This document shows, in pieces, positions 19,811 through 28,826 of a DNA stretch of 64,000 bases; within the stretch, counting starts at the first letter, position 1; the number at the start of each line of letters is the position of its first letter. The position numbers were made by a program, and so were the translations under genes. The notes under the pieces were generated by a model. The model was not told the DNA's origin and did no database searches. It worked only from the letters and a program-made list of their open reading frames with translations. This stretch comes from CAXBID01 sp963815305 (lineage in GTDB: Bacteria > Bacteroidota > Bacteroidia > Flavobacteriales > Flavobacteriaceae): positions 2,852,001 to 2,916,000 of the forward strand of contig CAWFFW010000001.1 of NCBI GenBank assembly GCA_963815305.1, in the 5' to 3' direction.

Positions 19811-20908
19811 ATGTCTAGCAATTTACCTATTAGAAAAATTATTCATGTAGATATGGATGCCTTTTACGCTTCTGTTGAGCAATTGGATAATCCTGATTTA
19901 AAAGGCAAACCCATTGCCGTTGGCGGAGGTGGCAAACGTGGCGTGGTAAGTGCTGCAAGTTATGAAGCTCGAAAATTTGGCGTAAAAAGTGCTATGGCAG
20001 GAGCACTGGCCGCTAAACTTTGCCCTGACCTTGTTTTTGTAAGAACAAATTTTGACAGGTACAGAGAAATTTCAGAAACGATTAGAAAAATATTTTATGA
20101 TTATACAGATAAGGTCGAACCCTTGTCTCTTGATGAAGCTTATCTTGATGTTACCGAAAACAAAAAAGGAAACCCAAGTGCATCTTTAATTGCCGAAGAA
20201 ATTAGAACTCGGATTTTTAATGAAGTTGGTTTAACAGCATCCGCAGGAATTTCTATTAATAAATTTATAGCGAAAGTAGCTAGCGATTACAACAAACCCA
20301 ACGGACAAAAAACGGTAAATCCGGAAGAAGTTCTTAAGTTTTTAGAAAATTTAGATATCAGAAAATTTTATGGTGTTGGTAAAGTTACTGCTGAAAAAAT
20401 GTATCAAAAAGGCATTTTTACTGGACTAGATTTAAAACAAAAATCGTTAGCGTATTTAGATGAAAACTTTGGTAAATCTGGACGGTATTACTATCAGGTA
20501 GTTAGAGGCGTTCATAATAGTGAAGTAAAACCGAATAGAATTCGGAAAAGTTTAGCTGCCGAACGTACATTTAGTGAGAATTTATCGAGTGAAATTTTTA
20601 TGCTTGAAAAATTAGATCATATTGCTGATGAAGTTTCCAGACGATTAAATAAAAATAAAGTGGCTGGGAAAACGGTAACCTTAAAAATAAAATATAGTGA
20701 TTTTACCCTGCAAACTCGAAGTAAAACATTGCCCTATTATATTGGAGATAAAGACGTGATTTTAGAAACTGCTAAAGATTTATTGTATCAGGAAAAGTTG
20801 AGTAATTCGGTTAGATTATTAGGAATTTCGATGTCTAATTTAAACACTGAAAAAAAGAAAAAACCCGAACAAAAAAGTGTAAGTGTGCAGTTGAAGTTTG
20901 AGTTTTAA
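19811..20908 (+). CDS. dinB: DNA polymerase IV (Y family, translesion)
   Basis: 365 residues. The catalytic palm carries HVDMDAFYASVEQ (metal-binding Asp) and PLSLDEAYLDVT (Asp-Glu pair); nucleotide contacts are in VVSAASYEARKFGVKSAM. The little finger begins near residue 240 (RKSLAAERTFSE). The C-terminus KPEQKSVSVQLKFEF could hold a beta-clamp-binding peptide (QLKFEF). It is an error-prone polymerase for lesion bypass. TAAATTTA lies about ten bases before the ATG and resembles the TAnnTTTG promoter box imperfectly. No neighbour suggests an SOS operon. Confidence 0.95.
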   Translation: MSSNLPIRKIIHVDMDAFYASVEQLDNPDLKGKPIAVGGGGKRGVVSAASYEARKFGVKSAMAGALAAKLCPDLVFVRTNFDRYREISETIRKIFYDYTDKVEPLSLDEAYLDVTENKKGNPSASLIAEEIRTRIFNEVGLTASAGISINKFIAKVASDYNKPNGQKTVNPEEVLKFLENLDIRKFYGVGKVTAEKMYQKGIFTGLDLKQKSLAYLDENFGKSGRYYYQVVRGVHNSEVKPNRIRKSLAAERTFSENLSSEIFMLEKLDHIADEVSRRLNKNKVAGKTVTLKIKYSDFTLQTRSKTLPYYIGDKDVILETAKDLLYQEKLSNSVRLLGISMSNLNTEKKKKPEQKSVSVQLKFEF

Positions 20909-21038
20909 GTTAAGAATCGCATAAACTTATCGGAGAAAAATTATACATTCGTCTAACTTCTGATGTAAATTATTAAAACGAATCATTTTGAGAATAACCT
21001 ATCATAAAAAAACAATACTGAACTGAATAATATAGTAT

Positions 21039-22181
21039 ATGGATAAAATTAATTTATCACTTTTCGCAAGTATACTCATCACATTTATTTCCTTATTCCT
21101 AGCGTTTTTTTTAATGAGTGTTAAAACAAAACATACGTTAAGTAATCGGCTTTTTGCTGTATTTTTAATTTTAACGGCGATAGATGTTAGCGGTGTTCTA
21201 TTTACTGTTTTTGAGAAGACTCCTTCAAACTTTGGGATGTTTAGAACTTTAATGACGTTCTTACAAATGCCTACTTTTTACTTATATATACTATCTGTTT
21301 CCTATTCAGACTTTAGGTTGAAACCAAAACATACAATTCATATTATCCCTTTTGTAATAGCAAACTTAATATTCTTACCACGCTTTTATTCTGTAAATCT
21401 TAATTCTAAAATTACTTTTCTACAAAATAGTAGAAGTATGTTCGAAATACAATTCAATCATATTTTTATTCATATTCAAATTATCATATACATTATTGCC
21501 ATTTTTATATTCTTAAGAAAAACAAAAAAATTATACCTTGAAAATTATACGGGTGAAAGCCTTAAAATTTATAGTTGGTTATTTCAATTTACATTAGCAC
21601 TATCCTGTTTCTATTCTATTGCTCTTTTTAAAAATATTTTTAAATTTTCTGAATACCCAAATATTTCAGAATGGTTAAAAATTGGACTTTTTTTATTTCA
21701 GTTATTTATAATATGTTGGTATTTATTTAAAGCTTTGAATAATCCTGATTTATTTAGAAAACTTGATTCTAAATTAAAATTGATAAAAGATATGGTTTCA
21801 AAAGATAAAAGAGCAGATATTTTGCTGGTTGATGATACTAGTAAATATCATGAAGATTTAATGACATTGAAAAAATATATGGCTGAAGAAAAACCATTTC
21901 TTAATCCGTCATTAACTATTCAAAATATCTCAGATCATATTGACATTCCAACAAGAGATTTGTCCGTTTTAATTAACCATAAATTAAACCAACATTTTTA
22001 CGATTTCGTAAACAACTATCGCATCGAAGAGGCTAAAATACTTTTAGAAGATGACACGAAAAGTAAACTTACTATTCTTGAAATTTTATATGACGTTGGT
22101 TTTAATTCTAAATCTTCTTTTAATACTGCTTTTAAAAAACAAACGGGTACAACACCAACTAACTACCGTAAATTGCTATAA
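21039..22181 (+). CDS. Membrane-anchored AraC-family transcriptional regulator
   Basis: 380 residues. The first 235 hold six or seven hydrophobic segments (ILITFISLFLAFFLMSV, FYLYILSVSYS, IIIYIIAIFIFL, FLFQLFIICWYLF), a multi-helix sensor as in many Bacteroidota AraC proteins. The last 105 residues form the HTH_18 domain: LTIQNISDHIDIPTRDLSVLINHKL, then LTILEILYDVGFNSKSSFNTAFKKQTGTTPTNYRKLL, with both helix-turn-helix parts intact. It probably senses an envelope or lipid signal and regulates nearby genes; the serine hydrolase follows after 151 bases that contain matched direct repeats. The ligand is unknown. Confidence 0.9.
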   Translation: MDKINLSLFASILITFISLFLAFFLMSVKTKHTLSNRLFAVFLILTAIDVSGVLFTVFEKTPSNFGMFRTLMTFLQMPTFYLYILSVSYSDFRLKPKHTIHIIPFVIANLIFLPRFYSVNLNSKITFLQNSRSMFEIQFNHIFIHIQIIIYIIAIFIFLRKTKKLYLENYTGESLKIYSWLFQFTLALSCFYSIALFKNIFKFSEYPNISEWLKIGLFLFQLFIICWYLFKALNNPDLFRKLDSKLKLIKDMVSKDKRADILLVDDTSKYHEDLMTLKKYMAEEKPFLNPSLTIQNISDHIDIPTRDLSVLINHKLNQHFYDFVNNYRIEEAKILLEDDTKSKLTILEILYDVGFNSKSSFNTAFKKQTGTTPTNYRKLL

Positions 22182-22193
22182 ATCATAGCTTTG

Positions 22194-22228
22194 TAATTAC
22201 TCGTACGTTCTATTTTAATTATTCGTAC
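22194..22228 (+). promoter_or_regulatory. Pair of 13-bp direct repeats, likely AraC-type operator
   Basis: TAATTACTCGTAC (22194-22206) and TAATTATTCGTAC (22216-22228) differ at one base and start 22 bases apart, two turns of DNA. This is the arrangement AraC-family proteins usually bind. It lies between the AraC regulator gene and the serine hydrolase gene. A weaker pair, TTCGAC and TTCGGTC, follows near 22254-22270, and an imperfect -7 box CATATTTG is at 22292-22299. That the neighbouring regulator binds here is inferred. Confidence 0.6.
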
Positions 22229-22332
22229 TTATTTTTTAAAACTAATGCGTTCGACTACTTTTATTCGGTCGCACAGGCTTGATATCTTCCACATATTTGT
22301 ATCGAAATAATATTTAACATAAAAACGATACC

Positions 22333-23391
22333 ATGAAAACACCATTAAAATTTTTAGCAGCACTAGTATTAATAAGCACCTTTTCATTTGGGCAGGACTT
22401 ATCTAAACAAATTGATTCCATAATAAAAGATAGTTATCAAAATAATCCAGATGTTGGTATTAGCGTTGGTTTTATTCATAATAACCAAGAGTTTTATACG
22501 GCTTATGGAAAAATGAGCAAAGAAAGTGAAATAGATATTAATAAAAATTCTGTATTCGAAATTACTTCTATAACTAAACTTTTAACTTCTAATTTAATCG
22601 CACAAGCAGTTATTGATAACAAAATAAAATTAGATGATTTTATGGACAGTTACCTTCCTAAGGGATACGTATTAAATAAAAACCTAAAAAATAAAATAAA
22701 AATATCTGATCTAGCATCACATCAATCTGGTTTAGCAGATTTAGATTTTAGAGCTTTGATCTCCCTAAATTCACAACAGCCTATGGATGGTGTAACTCAA
22801 GAAACATTATCTCATATTATAAATAATTCTACTGAATTGATTGATTATGGACAATACCGCTATTCTACAATTGGTCATGTGTTACTTGGGCAAATATTAG
22901 AAAAGGCACATAGTAAAAGTTATGATGAAATTATTAGAGAAAACATTTTAGATCCTTTACAAATGACTAACACACTAACTAAAGATTTTAATGTGAAGAA
23001 TATTACAACAGGTTCTAACCCTGAAGGTGGAACTCAAGAATTTATGAAATGGGATATAACAGCACCTGCAGGTTTAGTAAAATCTAGTGCATCAGATATG
23101 ATTACATTTTTAAAAGCCGTTTTAAACAATGACAATGCCATATCTGAAGCTGCAAAATTATCTGAAAATATATACTATAAAAAAGAGAAAAGAGAAATAG
23201 GACTGGGAACGAATATAATCACAGATGATAAGAATACCTTTTATTTGAAAACAGGCGATTCTATGGGACAAACCTCAATTATATGCTACAATAGAATTGA
23301 AAACTGGGGAATCATTATCCTTATGAATAAACGTGAGACAAAAATGAAACTAGAATTATTTAATACCATTTATGAAACTGTATTGAAATAA
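22333..23391 (+). CDS. Exported serine hydrolase (beta-lactamase / class C-like family)
   Basis: 352 residues. The signal peptide (FLAALVLISTFSFGQ) points to periplasmic or surface export. The beta-lactamase-like fold has SxxK in SITKLLTS (Ser about residue 76), then DLASHQSGL, the YxN-position motif YRYSTIGHVLLG, and a KTG-like KTGDSMGQ near the C-terminus in place of the usual HTG. Such enzymes act as D-aminopeptidases, esterases or peptidoglycan carboxypeptidases, and the substrate cannot be told here. It lies downstream of a membrane AraC regulator with an operator-like repeat between them, which suggests it is that regulator's target. Confidence 0.88.
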   Translation: MKTPLKFLAALVLISTFSFGQDLSKQIDSIIKDSYQNNPDVGISVGFIHNNQEFYTAYGKMSKESEIDINKNSVFEITSITKLLTSNLIAQAVIDNKIKLDDFMDSYLPKGYVLNKNLKNKIKISDLASHQSGLADLDFRALISLNSQQPMDGVTQETLSHIINNSTELIDYGQYRYSTIGHVLLGQILEKAHSKSYDEIIRENILDPLQMTNTLTKDFNVKNITTGSNPEGGTQEFMKWDITAPAGLVKSSASDMITFLKAVLNNDNAISEAAKLSENIYYKKEKREIGLGTNIITDDKNTFYLKTGDSMGQTSIICYNRIENWGIIILMNKRETKMKLELFNTIYETVLK

Positions 23392-23578
23392 AAGAAGTAT
23401 AAGTATCTATTGAAGCTTTATTTTTAGAGATAAACTATTAACTATTATTGATCAATTAATAGTTTTGCGTAAAAAAATTGTTGAGAAAGTTTGAAAAAAC
23501 TGTTATTGAAAGACTTCTTGTTAAGAATTCTGAAACAAAATTATTACAGTTATTCACTATAATATAACTCACAACTAA

Positions 23579-23827
23579 TTTGGGCCTTTAAAATTATCAA
23601 TTCAATTACACTTAAACGAATCTCAGCATTACAGAGAACTAAAAGCCACTAGCGGAACATCTACTGCTATATTGATTCAATCTATTCGATTGCAAAAAGT
23701 CAAAGAATTAATGGAAACTACAAATAAATTAATTTCTGAAGATACTTATGGTGTTCGCTTCAACTATCCTTGCTATTCCCACAATAAAAACACAATGATC
23801 TTTCATAATATTTCGAAACAGTGCTAA
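23579..23827 (+). pseudogene. Relic of an AraC-type DNA-binding domain
   Basis: A frame without a start codon reads LKLSIQLHLNESQHYRELKATSGTS, then TAILIQSIRLQKVKELMETTN, LISEDTYGVRFNYPCY. This matches the AraC HTH_18 domain at the C-terminus of Bacteroidota hybrid sensor kinases (RKLKALTGKSTA, RSIRLQKAKELL, VAYEVGFN), but with eroded second-helix residues, a stop directly upstream and unrelated residues after the match. I see no remains of the rest of the gene in the roughly 190 bases upstream, back to the serine hydrolase. It is probably what is left of a larger regulator gene. Confidence 0.62.
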
Positions 23828-23920
23828 GTTTTGAAGAAATAGTACAAGACATGTTTTGACAAATTATAGAATTTTGTACTGTAATCGAAAAAACTTTTTT
23901 AAACCTTTAAATTTTATATT

Positions 23921-24418
23921 ATGAAATCAAGATCAACATTTGCAAGTATTATTTTTTTAGTATTTTTTGTAACAAGCGGCACCTCTCAAGTAGATACTAA
24001 TTCTATAGACCTCATTAATGATGAATTTCCTGGGGCGCAACAAGAAGTTATGAAAACTTTTGCAGCGATTGCTCAAAGTATAAAAGATGGAGATGTAGAT
24101 AAGCTTATTTCTTTTCATGCTTACGGACCAAAATTTACAGAGTTTAAAAATGGAGAACCACGCAATGGCAGTGCAGCTAATGAGGCGCACGAACGAAACG
24201 TATTTGGTTCTGTAACCAAAGTCGTGAAATTTGATGCAAAAGATTTAAAAATTGCTGTTTATGGTGATGTAGCTAACCTCACTTTTCATTCCGATTTTCA
24301 ATTGATTTTTGGAGAAGAACTTATAGTGGTAAACAATCAAATTACACTACTATTTGTTAAAACAAAAGAAGGGTGGAAAATAGTTCATGAACATCATTCT
24401 CCATTAAATAAAGAATAA
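23921..24418 (+). CDS. Exported NTF2-like (SnoaL/DUF4440-type) protein
   Basis: 165 residues: a signal peptide ending GTSQ (cut about residue 22), then one NTF2-like cone fold. The landmarks are EVMKTFAAIAQSIKDGDVDKLISFHAYGPKFTEF, the strand IAVYGDVANLTFHSDFQ and the closing LLFVKTKEGWKIVHEHHSPL. The family includes enzymes and plain ligand-binding proteins, and this one has no diagnostic active site. It stands alone, downstream of the AraC relic. Confidence 0.82.
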   Translation: MKSRSTFASIIFLVFFVTSGTSQVDTNSIDLINDEFPGAQQEVMKTFAAIAQSIKDGDVDKLISFHAYGPKFTEFKNGEPRNGSAANEAHERNVFGSVTKVVKFDAKDLKIAVYGDVANLTFHSDFQLIFGEELIVVNNQITLLFVKTKEGWKIVHEHHSPLNKE

Positions 24419-24550
24419 GTAGTATCAAACTCCTAGTTGTGATAAAAAAAAGACAGAGCGGGTTGTGTATATCTTGTTTACAACGTTGTTAAACCGACCC
24501 ATCTAAAAAGTAAATGGTTTTTAATTGAAAAATTCAACTAGAAAACACCT

Positions 24551-24653
24551 GCGTTAGCGATTGCAATAACATCCTTTTAAATAGAAAAACTGCCCCAAAA
24601 GTAGTTTTTCTATTTAAAAAATATAATGTAAAGCGCGACCCTTGTGGTAAAGC
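24551..24653 (+). repeat. Structured intergenic element with conserved ends and variable central stem, copy 1
   Basis: The left end is GCGTTAGCGATTGCAATAAC then ATCCTTTT; the right end is AAAATATAATGTAAAG, GCGCGACCC, TTGTGGTAAAGCC. Between them is a 13-bp perfect stem, AAATAGAAAAACT with AGTTTTTCTATTT (about 24579-24615). The ends match copy 2 at 39361-39512 while the central stem is unrelated. It lies past the 3' end of the NTF2-like gene and 25 bases beyond the stop of the converging pyk gene. Its stem may also stop transcription. The rest of this 260-base gap has no gene. Confidence 0.65.
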
Positions 24654-24678
24654 CCAAATATTTTAAATCATTAAGCGA

Positions 24679-26121
24679 TTAAAAGTTACATGTGGTAATT
24701 TCGGTAACTCTTAATGTGTTTACCATACCTTTATCTTGAATTGGCATGGCGGCTAAACTAATAAGCATATCGCCCTCTTCTAAATAGCCCATTTTGCAGG
24801 CTATAGCGTTTACATCTTCAATAGTTTCATCGGTGCTTACATACTTATCGTAATAAAACGCACGAACACCCCAAAGTAAGCTTAAGCGTGTTAAAATACG
24901 CTTGTTTGATGTAAATACTAAAATATGACATGATGGTCTCCAAGCCGAAATTTGAAACGCCGTATAACCACTATTTGTTAAGGTTGAAATGGCTTTTGCA
25001 TTAATTTCATTAGCCATATTAGCAGCATGATAACATATAGATTTTGTGATATAACGATTGGTACGAATATGTGGCGGCATTTGTGGTACTTTAATTAGTG
25101 ATGAATCTTCAACACTCTTTAAAATATTACTCATTTGCCTTATAACTTGTACTGGATATTTACCTACTGATGTTTCACCTGAAAGCATTACAGCATCTGC
25201 ACCATCCATAACCGAGTTTGCCACATCGTTAACTTCCGCTCTTGTTGGTGTTAAACTATCAATCATAGTTTCCATCATTTGGGTAGCTATAATCACAGGA
25301 ATTCTAGCTTTTTTAGCACGTAATACTAATTGTTTTTGAATTAATGGTACTTCTTCAGCTGGAACTTCCACACCTAAATCGCCACGTGCCACCATGATAC
25401 CATCACAATGTGTTACGATTTTATCTATATTTTCAACCGCTTCTGGTTTTTCAATTTTTGCTATGATGGGAATTTTATGATCGCAATGTTTAGCAATTAA
25501 GTCTCGCAGTTGCATTAAATCTTCTGCATGACGCACAAATGATAATGCAATCCAATCTACATTCTGACTGATAGCAAAAATAGCATCTTCTATATCTTTT
25601 TCAGTTAATGCTGGTTGAGAAATATTGGTGTTTGGTAAGTTTACGCCTTTTTTAGATTTTAAAGGCCCGCCTTGAATAACCTTGGCTTTTACCTCGGTTT
25701 TCTTATCGGTTGAAACCACTTCAAAAAGTAGTTTTCCATCGTCTAAAAGTATACGTTCTCCTGGTTTTGCATCTTGTGGAAACCTATCATAAGTCATGTA
25801 AACACGCTCTTTGGTGCCCTCAAAGCGCTTACCTGTTGCAAAAATAATTTCATCACCAGGATTTACTACAACATCTTCTTTCATGACGCCTACACGTAAT
25901 TTTGGACCTTGTAAATCGCCAAGAATTGCAGCGGTAAAACCGAATTCTTCGTTTAATTCGCGTATCATTTTAATACGTTCTTCAACATCTTTATAATCGG
26001 CATGAGAGAAGTTAATTCTAAATACGTTCACACCCTCTTCAAGCATTCCTTTTAAAACTTCTTTTGTACTTGTAGCTGGACCTAAAGTTGCTACTATTTT
26101 GGTTTTCTTTCTTGTCGGCAT
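24679..26121 (-). CDS. pyk: Pyruvate kinase
   Basis: 480 residues, full length for the bacterial enzyme. Visible motifs are VFRINFSHADY (phosphate-binding Arg and Asn), IIAKIEKPEAVENID (catalytic Lys), MVARGDLGVEVPAEEVPLIQK (metal-binding Glu/Asp), and DVANSVMDGADAVMLSGETSVGKYPV. The C-terminal domain (SICYHAANMANEINAKAISTLTNSGYTA) is complete. It makes pyruvate and ATP from phosphoenolpyruvate in the cytoplasm. Its start codon shares a base with the stop of the upstream IPExxxVDY gene (both at 26121), so the two are translationally coupled. Confidence 0.97.
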   Translation of the reverse strand: MPTRKKTKIVATLGPATSTKEVLKGMLEEGVNVFRINFSHADYKDVEERIKMIRELNEEFGFTAAILGDLQGPKLRVGVMKEDVVVNPGDEIIFATGKRFEGTKERVYMTYDRFPQDAKPGERILLDDGKLLFEVVSTDKKTEVKAKVIQGGPLKSKKGVNLPNTNISQPALTEKDIEDAIFAISQNVDWIALSFVRHAEDLMQLRDLIAKHCDHKIPIIAKIEKPEAVENIDKIVTHCDGIMVARGDLGVEVPAEEVPLIQKQLVLRAKKARIPVIIATQMMETMIDSLTPTRAEVNDVANSVMDGADAVMLSGETSVGKYPVQVIRQMSNILKSVEDSSLIKVPQMPPHIRTNRYITKSICYHAANMANEINAKAISTLTNSGYTAFQISAWRPSCHILVFTSNKRILTRLSLLWGVRAFYYDKYVSTDETIEDVNAIACKMGYLEEGDMLISLAAMPIQDKGMVNTLRVTEITTCNF

Positions 26122-26606
26122 TAGCTAAAAATTAAATTGTCTTTAGATTTTAATTGATTCGTATCAATACTATAAGCGGTTACAATTTGCGGTATTTTTA
26201 GTATACTATCTAAAATATACTTTTCTTTACTGTAATTGAACTGGTAATCAATTTTTAAAAAATAATTTACCCGCTTATATTCTGGTATTAAATGCGTTGT
26301 TTTAGTTACTTTTTCTTGGTTTTCAAATAATGATTCGTAATTTATTTTCTGATAACTTTCCGTTTTACAAATATTAGATACCAAACTCCAAGTTGTTAAT
26401 TGTTTATGGTCTTCCCATTCAAAAATAGAATAGGTTGATTTACTGTTATTATAATCTAAATCTGATGCTTTTCGGATTAGGGTTATCCCTAAATATTTAT
26501 TGAGAAGATATGCTAACCGATAATCTTCAAGAGTGCAATGTATTGCAATTAAAGTGTATAACACTTTATCAAAAACATCATCAAGAATAAGTTTGTGAAC
26601 AGCCAT
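26121..26606 (-). CDS. IPExxxVDY family protein
   Basis: 161 residues with no signal peptide. The motif LIPEYKRVNYFLKID (about residues 108-122) is the family's name-giving IPExxxVDY box, here with Asn for Asp. Other recognisable parts are DYRLAYLLNKYL and the C-terminal helix ILDSILKIPQIVTAYSID. The family is almost confined to Bacteroidota, is encoded next to pyk and rnc, and has no known biochemical role. The order here (rnc, IPExxxVDY, pyk) is the usual one, and the overlap with pyk suggests a role tied to that operon. Confidence 0.9.
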   Translation of the reverse strand: MAVHKLILDDVFDKVLYTLIAIHCTLEDYRLAYLLNKYLGITLIRKASDLDYNNSKSTYSIFEWEDHKQLTTWSLVSNICKTESYQKINYESLFENQEKVTKTTHLIPEYKRVNYFLKIDYQFNYSKEKYILDSILKIPQIVTAYSIDTNQLKSKDNLIFS

Positions 26607-26725
26607 AACTTATATTAATATGGTAAATATAATGTATAAAAAACTGAGTTATATTAAGTTTATGCTAATGTTAATGATAAATACAACTAAAACGTTGTAG
26701 TAAATTCTTTTTAAGAAAGGTATGT

Positions 26726-27466
26726 TTAAAGCATTTTAGAGATTCTGCTTTGAAAAGCAAAAAAGGCCCGTTTTGAAGCTTTTTCTTCGGCTTTTTTCTT
26801 TGAAGTCGCTCTAGCTTTAGCTACAACTTTTTTATCTATGGATAGCTTCACTGAAAAATGCCTAACCTCATCGTTACCGGTGTCTTCATAAACATGATAT
26901 CCAAAAGTTTTCTTTTCTTTTTGGCACCATTCAATAAGTAAGCTTTTGTAACTGATAACTTTTCCTTCTAAGGTTTCAATATCTACATACGGAATAATGA
27001 CGCGTTTGAAGATGAATTTTTCACAATATTTATAACCTCTATCTAAAAAAATAGCGCCTACTAAAGCTTCAAATAAGTTACCATGAATATTATCGCCAAA
27101 TTGCCCAGGTGGTATTTTACTTTGTACTGAATTTATTAATTTTAAGTCTTTACCCAACTCATTTAAATGCTCTCTGCTTACAATTTTAGAACGCATTTTA
27201 GTTAAATAGCCTTCGTCTCCGCTTGGTACTTCTATATATAAATGAGATGCAATTACTGAACTTAACATGGCATCACCTAAAAATTCCAAACGTTCATAAT
27301 TAATAGCATTCCCTTTACTATCTTTTATGTTCATGGAACGATGTGTGAATGCTTTGTGATAGAATTTTATTTCCTTTGGTTTAAATCCGAGTATTTTAGT
27401 TAACTCCATAAAAAAATTCCCGTTGCGTTTAGAACGGGAATTAAATATGTTGCGAATGTTTTTCAT
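26726..27466 (-). CDS. rnc: Ribonuclease III
   Basis: 246 residues. The RNase III domain shows the signature ERLEFLGDAMLSS (about residues 59-71, with the catalytic Glu and Asp) and the second metal site LFEALVGAIFLDRGY. A double-stranded RNA-binding domain follows from about residue 175 (YKSLLIEWCQKEKKTFGYHVYEDTGND, ending in KARATSKKKAEEKASKRAFFAF). It cuts double-stranded RNA in rRNA maturation and mRNA decay. Gene order acpP-fabF-rnc is conserved across flavobacteria and all three run in one direction here. Confidence 0.97.
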   Translation of the reverse strand: MKNIRNIFNSRSKRNGNFFMELTKILGFKPKEIKFYHKAFTHRSMNIKDSKGNAINYERLEFLGDAMLSSVIASHLYIEVPSGDEGYLTKMRSKIVSREHLNELGKDLKLINSVQSKIPPGQFGDNIHGNLFEALVGAIFLDRGYKYCEKFIFKRVIIPYVDIETLEGKVISYKSLLIEWCQKEKKTFGYHVYEDTGNDEVRHFSVKLSIDKKVVAKARATSKKKAEEKASKRAFFAFQSRISKML

Positions 27467-27563
27467 CTGATAAAAAATATCTTATTTTAATGACAGATGT
27501 AATAAACCAAGTTGCATTTTCATGTAAAATTTAATTTATCTTATGGTTTATTTCATTCGGGAT

Positions 27564-28814
27564 TTAATCTATTTTTTTGAATATTATACAGGCATTATGA
27601 CCGCCAAATCCAAAGGTATTACTCATAGCTACTTTAACGTCGCGCTTTTGAGCTTTGTTTAACGTTAAATTTAATTCAGGATCAATGTTTTCATCTACTG
27701 TAGTATGGTTTATTGTTGGCGGTACAATACCGTGTTCCATAGCCAATATCACCGAAATAGCTTCAATAGCACCTGCTGCACCTAGTAGGTGACCAGTCAT
27801 TGATTTAGTTGAATTAATATTTATATTCTTAGCGTGAGCTCCAAATACTTCTGAAATTGCTTTAAGCTCAGCAACATCTCCTAAAGGTGTTGATGTGCCA
27901 TGAGTGTTAATATGATCAACATCTTCTGGCCTGAGGCCTGCATTTTCTAGACAATTCTTCATAACTGCTATAACACCTAAACCATCTGGATGTGGCGCCG
28001 TCATATGATAAGCATCAGAAGATAAACCTCCTCCAATACATTCAGCATATATTTTAGCACCTCTTGCTTTTGCATGTTCATATTCTTCTAAAACTAGTGC
28101 TCCTGCACCTTCTCCCAAAACAAAACCATCTCTTGTTGCGTCAAATGGACGCGAGGCTGTTTCTGGGCTTTCATTTCTAGTAGATAGGGCATGCATAGCA
28201 TTAAAACCACCCATGCCAGCAATAGTTACTGCAGCTTCACTTCCACCAGTAACAACCACATCTGTATGTCCTAAACGTATAGAGTTTAGAGCATCAAACA
28301 TTGCGTTAGCGGAAGATGCACATGCAGAAACTGTTGTGTAATTTGGCCCCATAAAACCATGTTTTATAGAGATGTTTCCTGGCGCAATATCTGCAATCAT
28401 TTTAGGAATAAAGAATGGGTTAAATCTTGGTGTTCCATCACCTGCGGCAAAGTTTAAAACTTCTTCTTGAAAGGTTTCTAAACCACCAATGCCTGCTCCC
28501 CATATAACACCAACCCGTAATTTATTAACGGTTTCTAAATCTAGTTTAGAATCTAAAATAGCTTCATCTGCTGCCACCATGGCGTATTGTGCAAACTTAT
28601 CCATTCGTCGAGCTTCTTTTCTATCAATAAAATCGGTAACCTCAAAACCCTTTAATTCGCAAGCGAACTTGGTTTTAAACTTTTCGGTATCATAATATGT
28701 TATAGGCGCAGCACCACTTTTACCACTAATTAAACCTTCCCAAAATTCATCTTTGGTATTGCCAATTGGTGTTAAAGCCCCTAATCCTGTGACTACAACT
28801 CGCTTTAATTCCAT
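27564..28814 (-). CDS. fabF: Beta-ketoacyl-ACP synthase II
   Basis: 416 residues of the thiolase-fold KAS II. The nucleophile is the Cys in TVSACASSANA (about residue 165); the two catalytic His residues are in NTHGTSTPLGD and KSMTGHLLGAAGA, and the C-terminal loop is SNTFGFGGHNACIIF. It condenses malonyl-ACP with acyl-ACP to extend fatty acids. It begins 12 bases after acpP, its substrate carrier, and is surely in the same operon. Confidence 0.97.
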   Translation of the reverse strand: MELKRVVVTGLGALTPIGNTKDEFWEGLISGKSGAAPITYYDTEKFKTKFACELKGFEVTDFIDRKEARRMDKFAQYAMVAADEAILDSKLDLETVNKLRVGVIWGAGIGGLETFQEEVLNFAAGDGTPRFNPFFIPKMIADIAPGNISIKHGFMGPNYTTVSACASSANAMFDALNSIRLGHTDVVVTGGSEAAVTIAGMGGFNAMHALSTRNESPETASRPFDATRDGFVLGEGAGALVLEEYEHAKARGAKIYAECIGGGLSSDAYHMTAPHPDGLGVIAVMKNCLENAGLRPEDVDHINTHGTSTPLGDVAELKAISEVFGAHAKNININSTKSMTGHLLGAAGAIEAISVILAMEHGIVPPTINHTTVDENIDPELNLTLNKAQKRDVKVAMSNTFGFGGHNACIIFKKID

Positions 28815-28826
28815 AAAGTATTTTGC

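Noticed and set aside
28300..28320. GCGTTAG in fabF as a third copy of the conserved-end element
   Set aside because: It is inside conserved coding sequence and lacks the ATCCTTTT and CGACCC parts.
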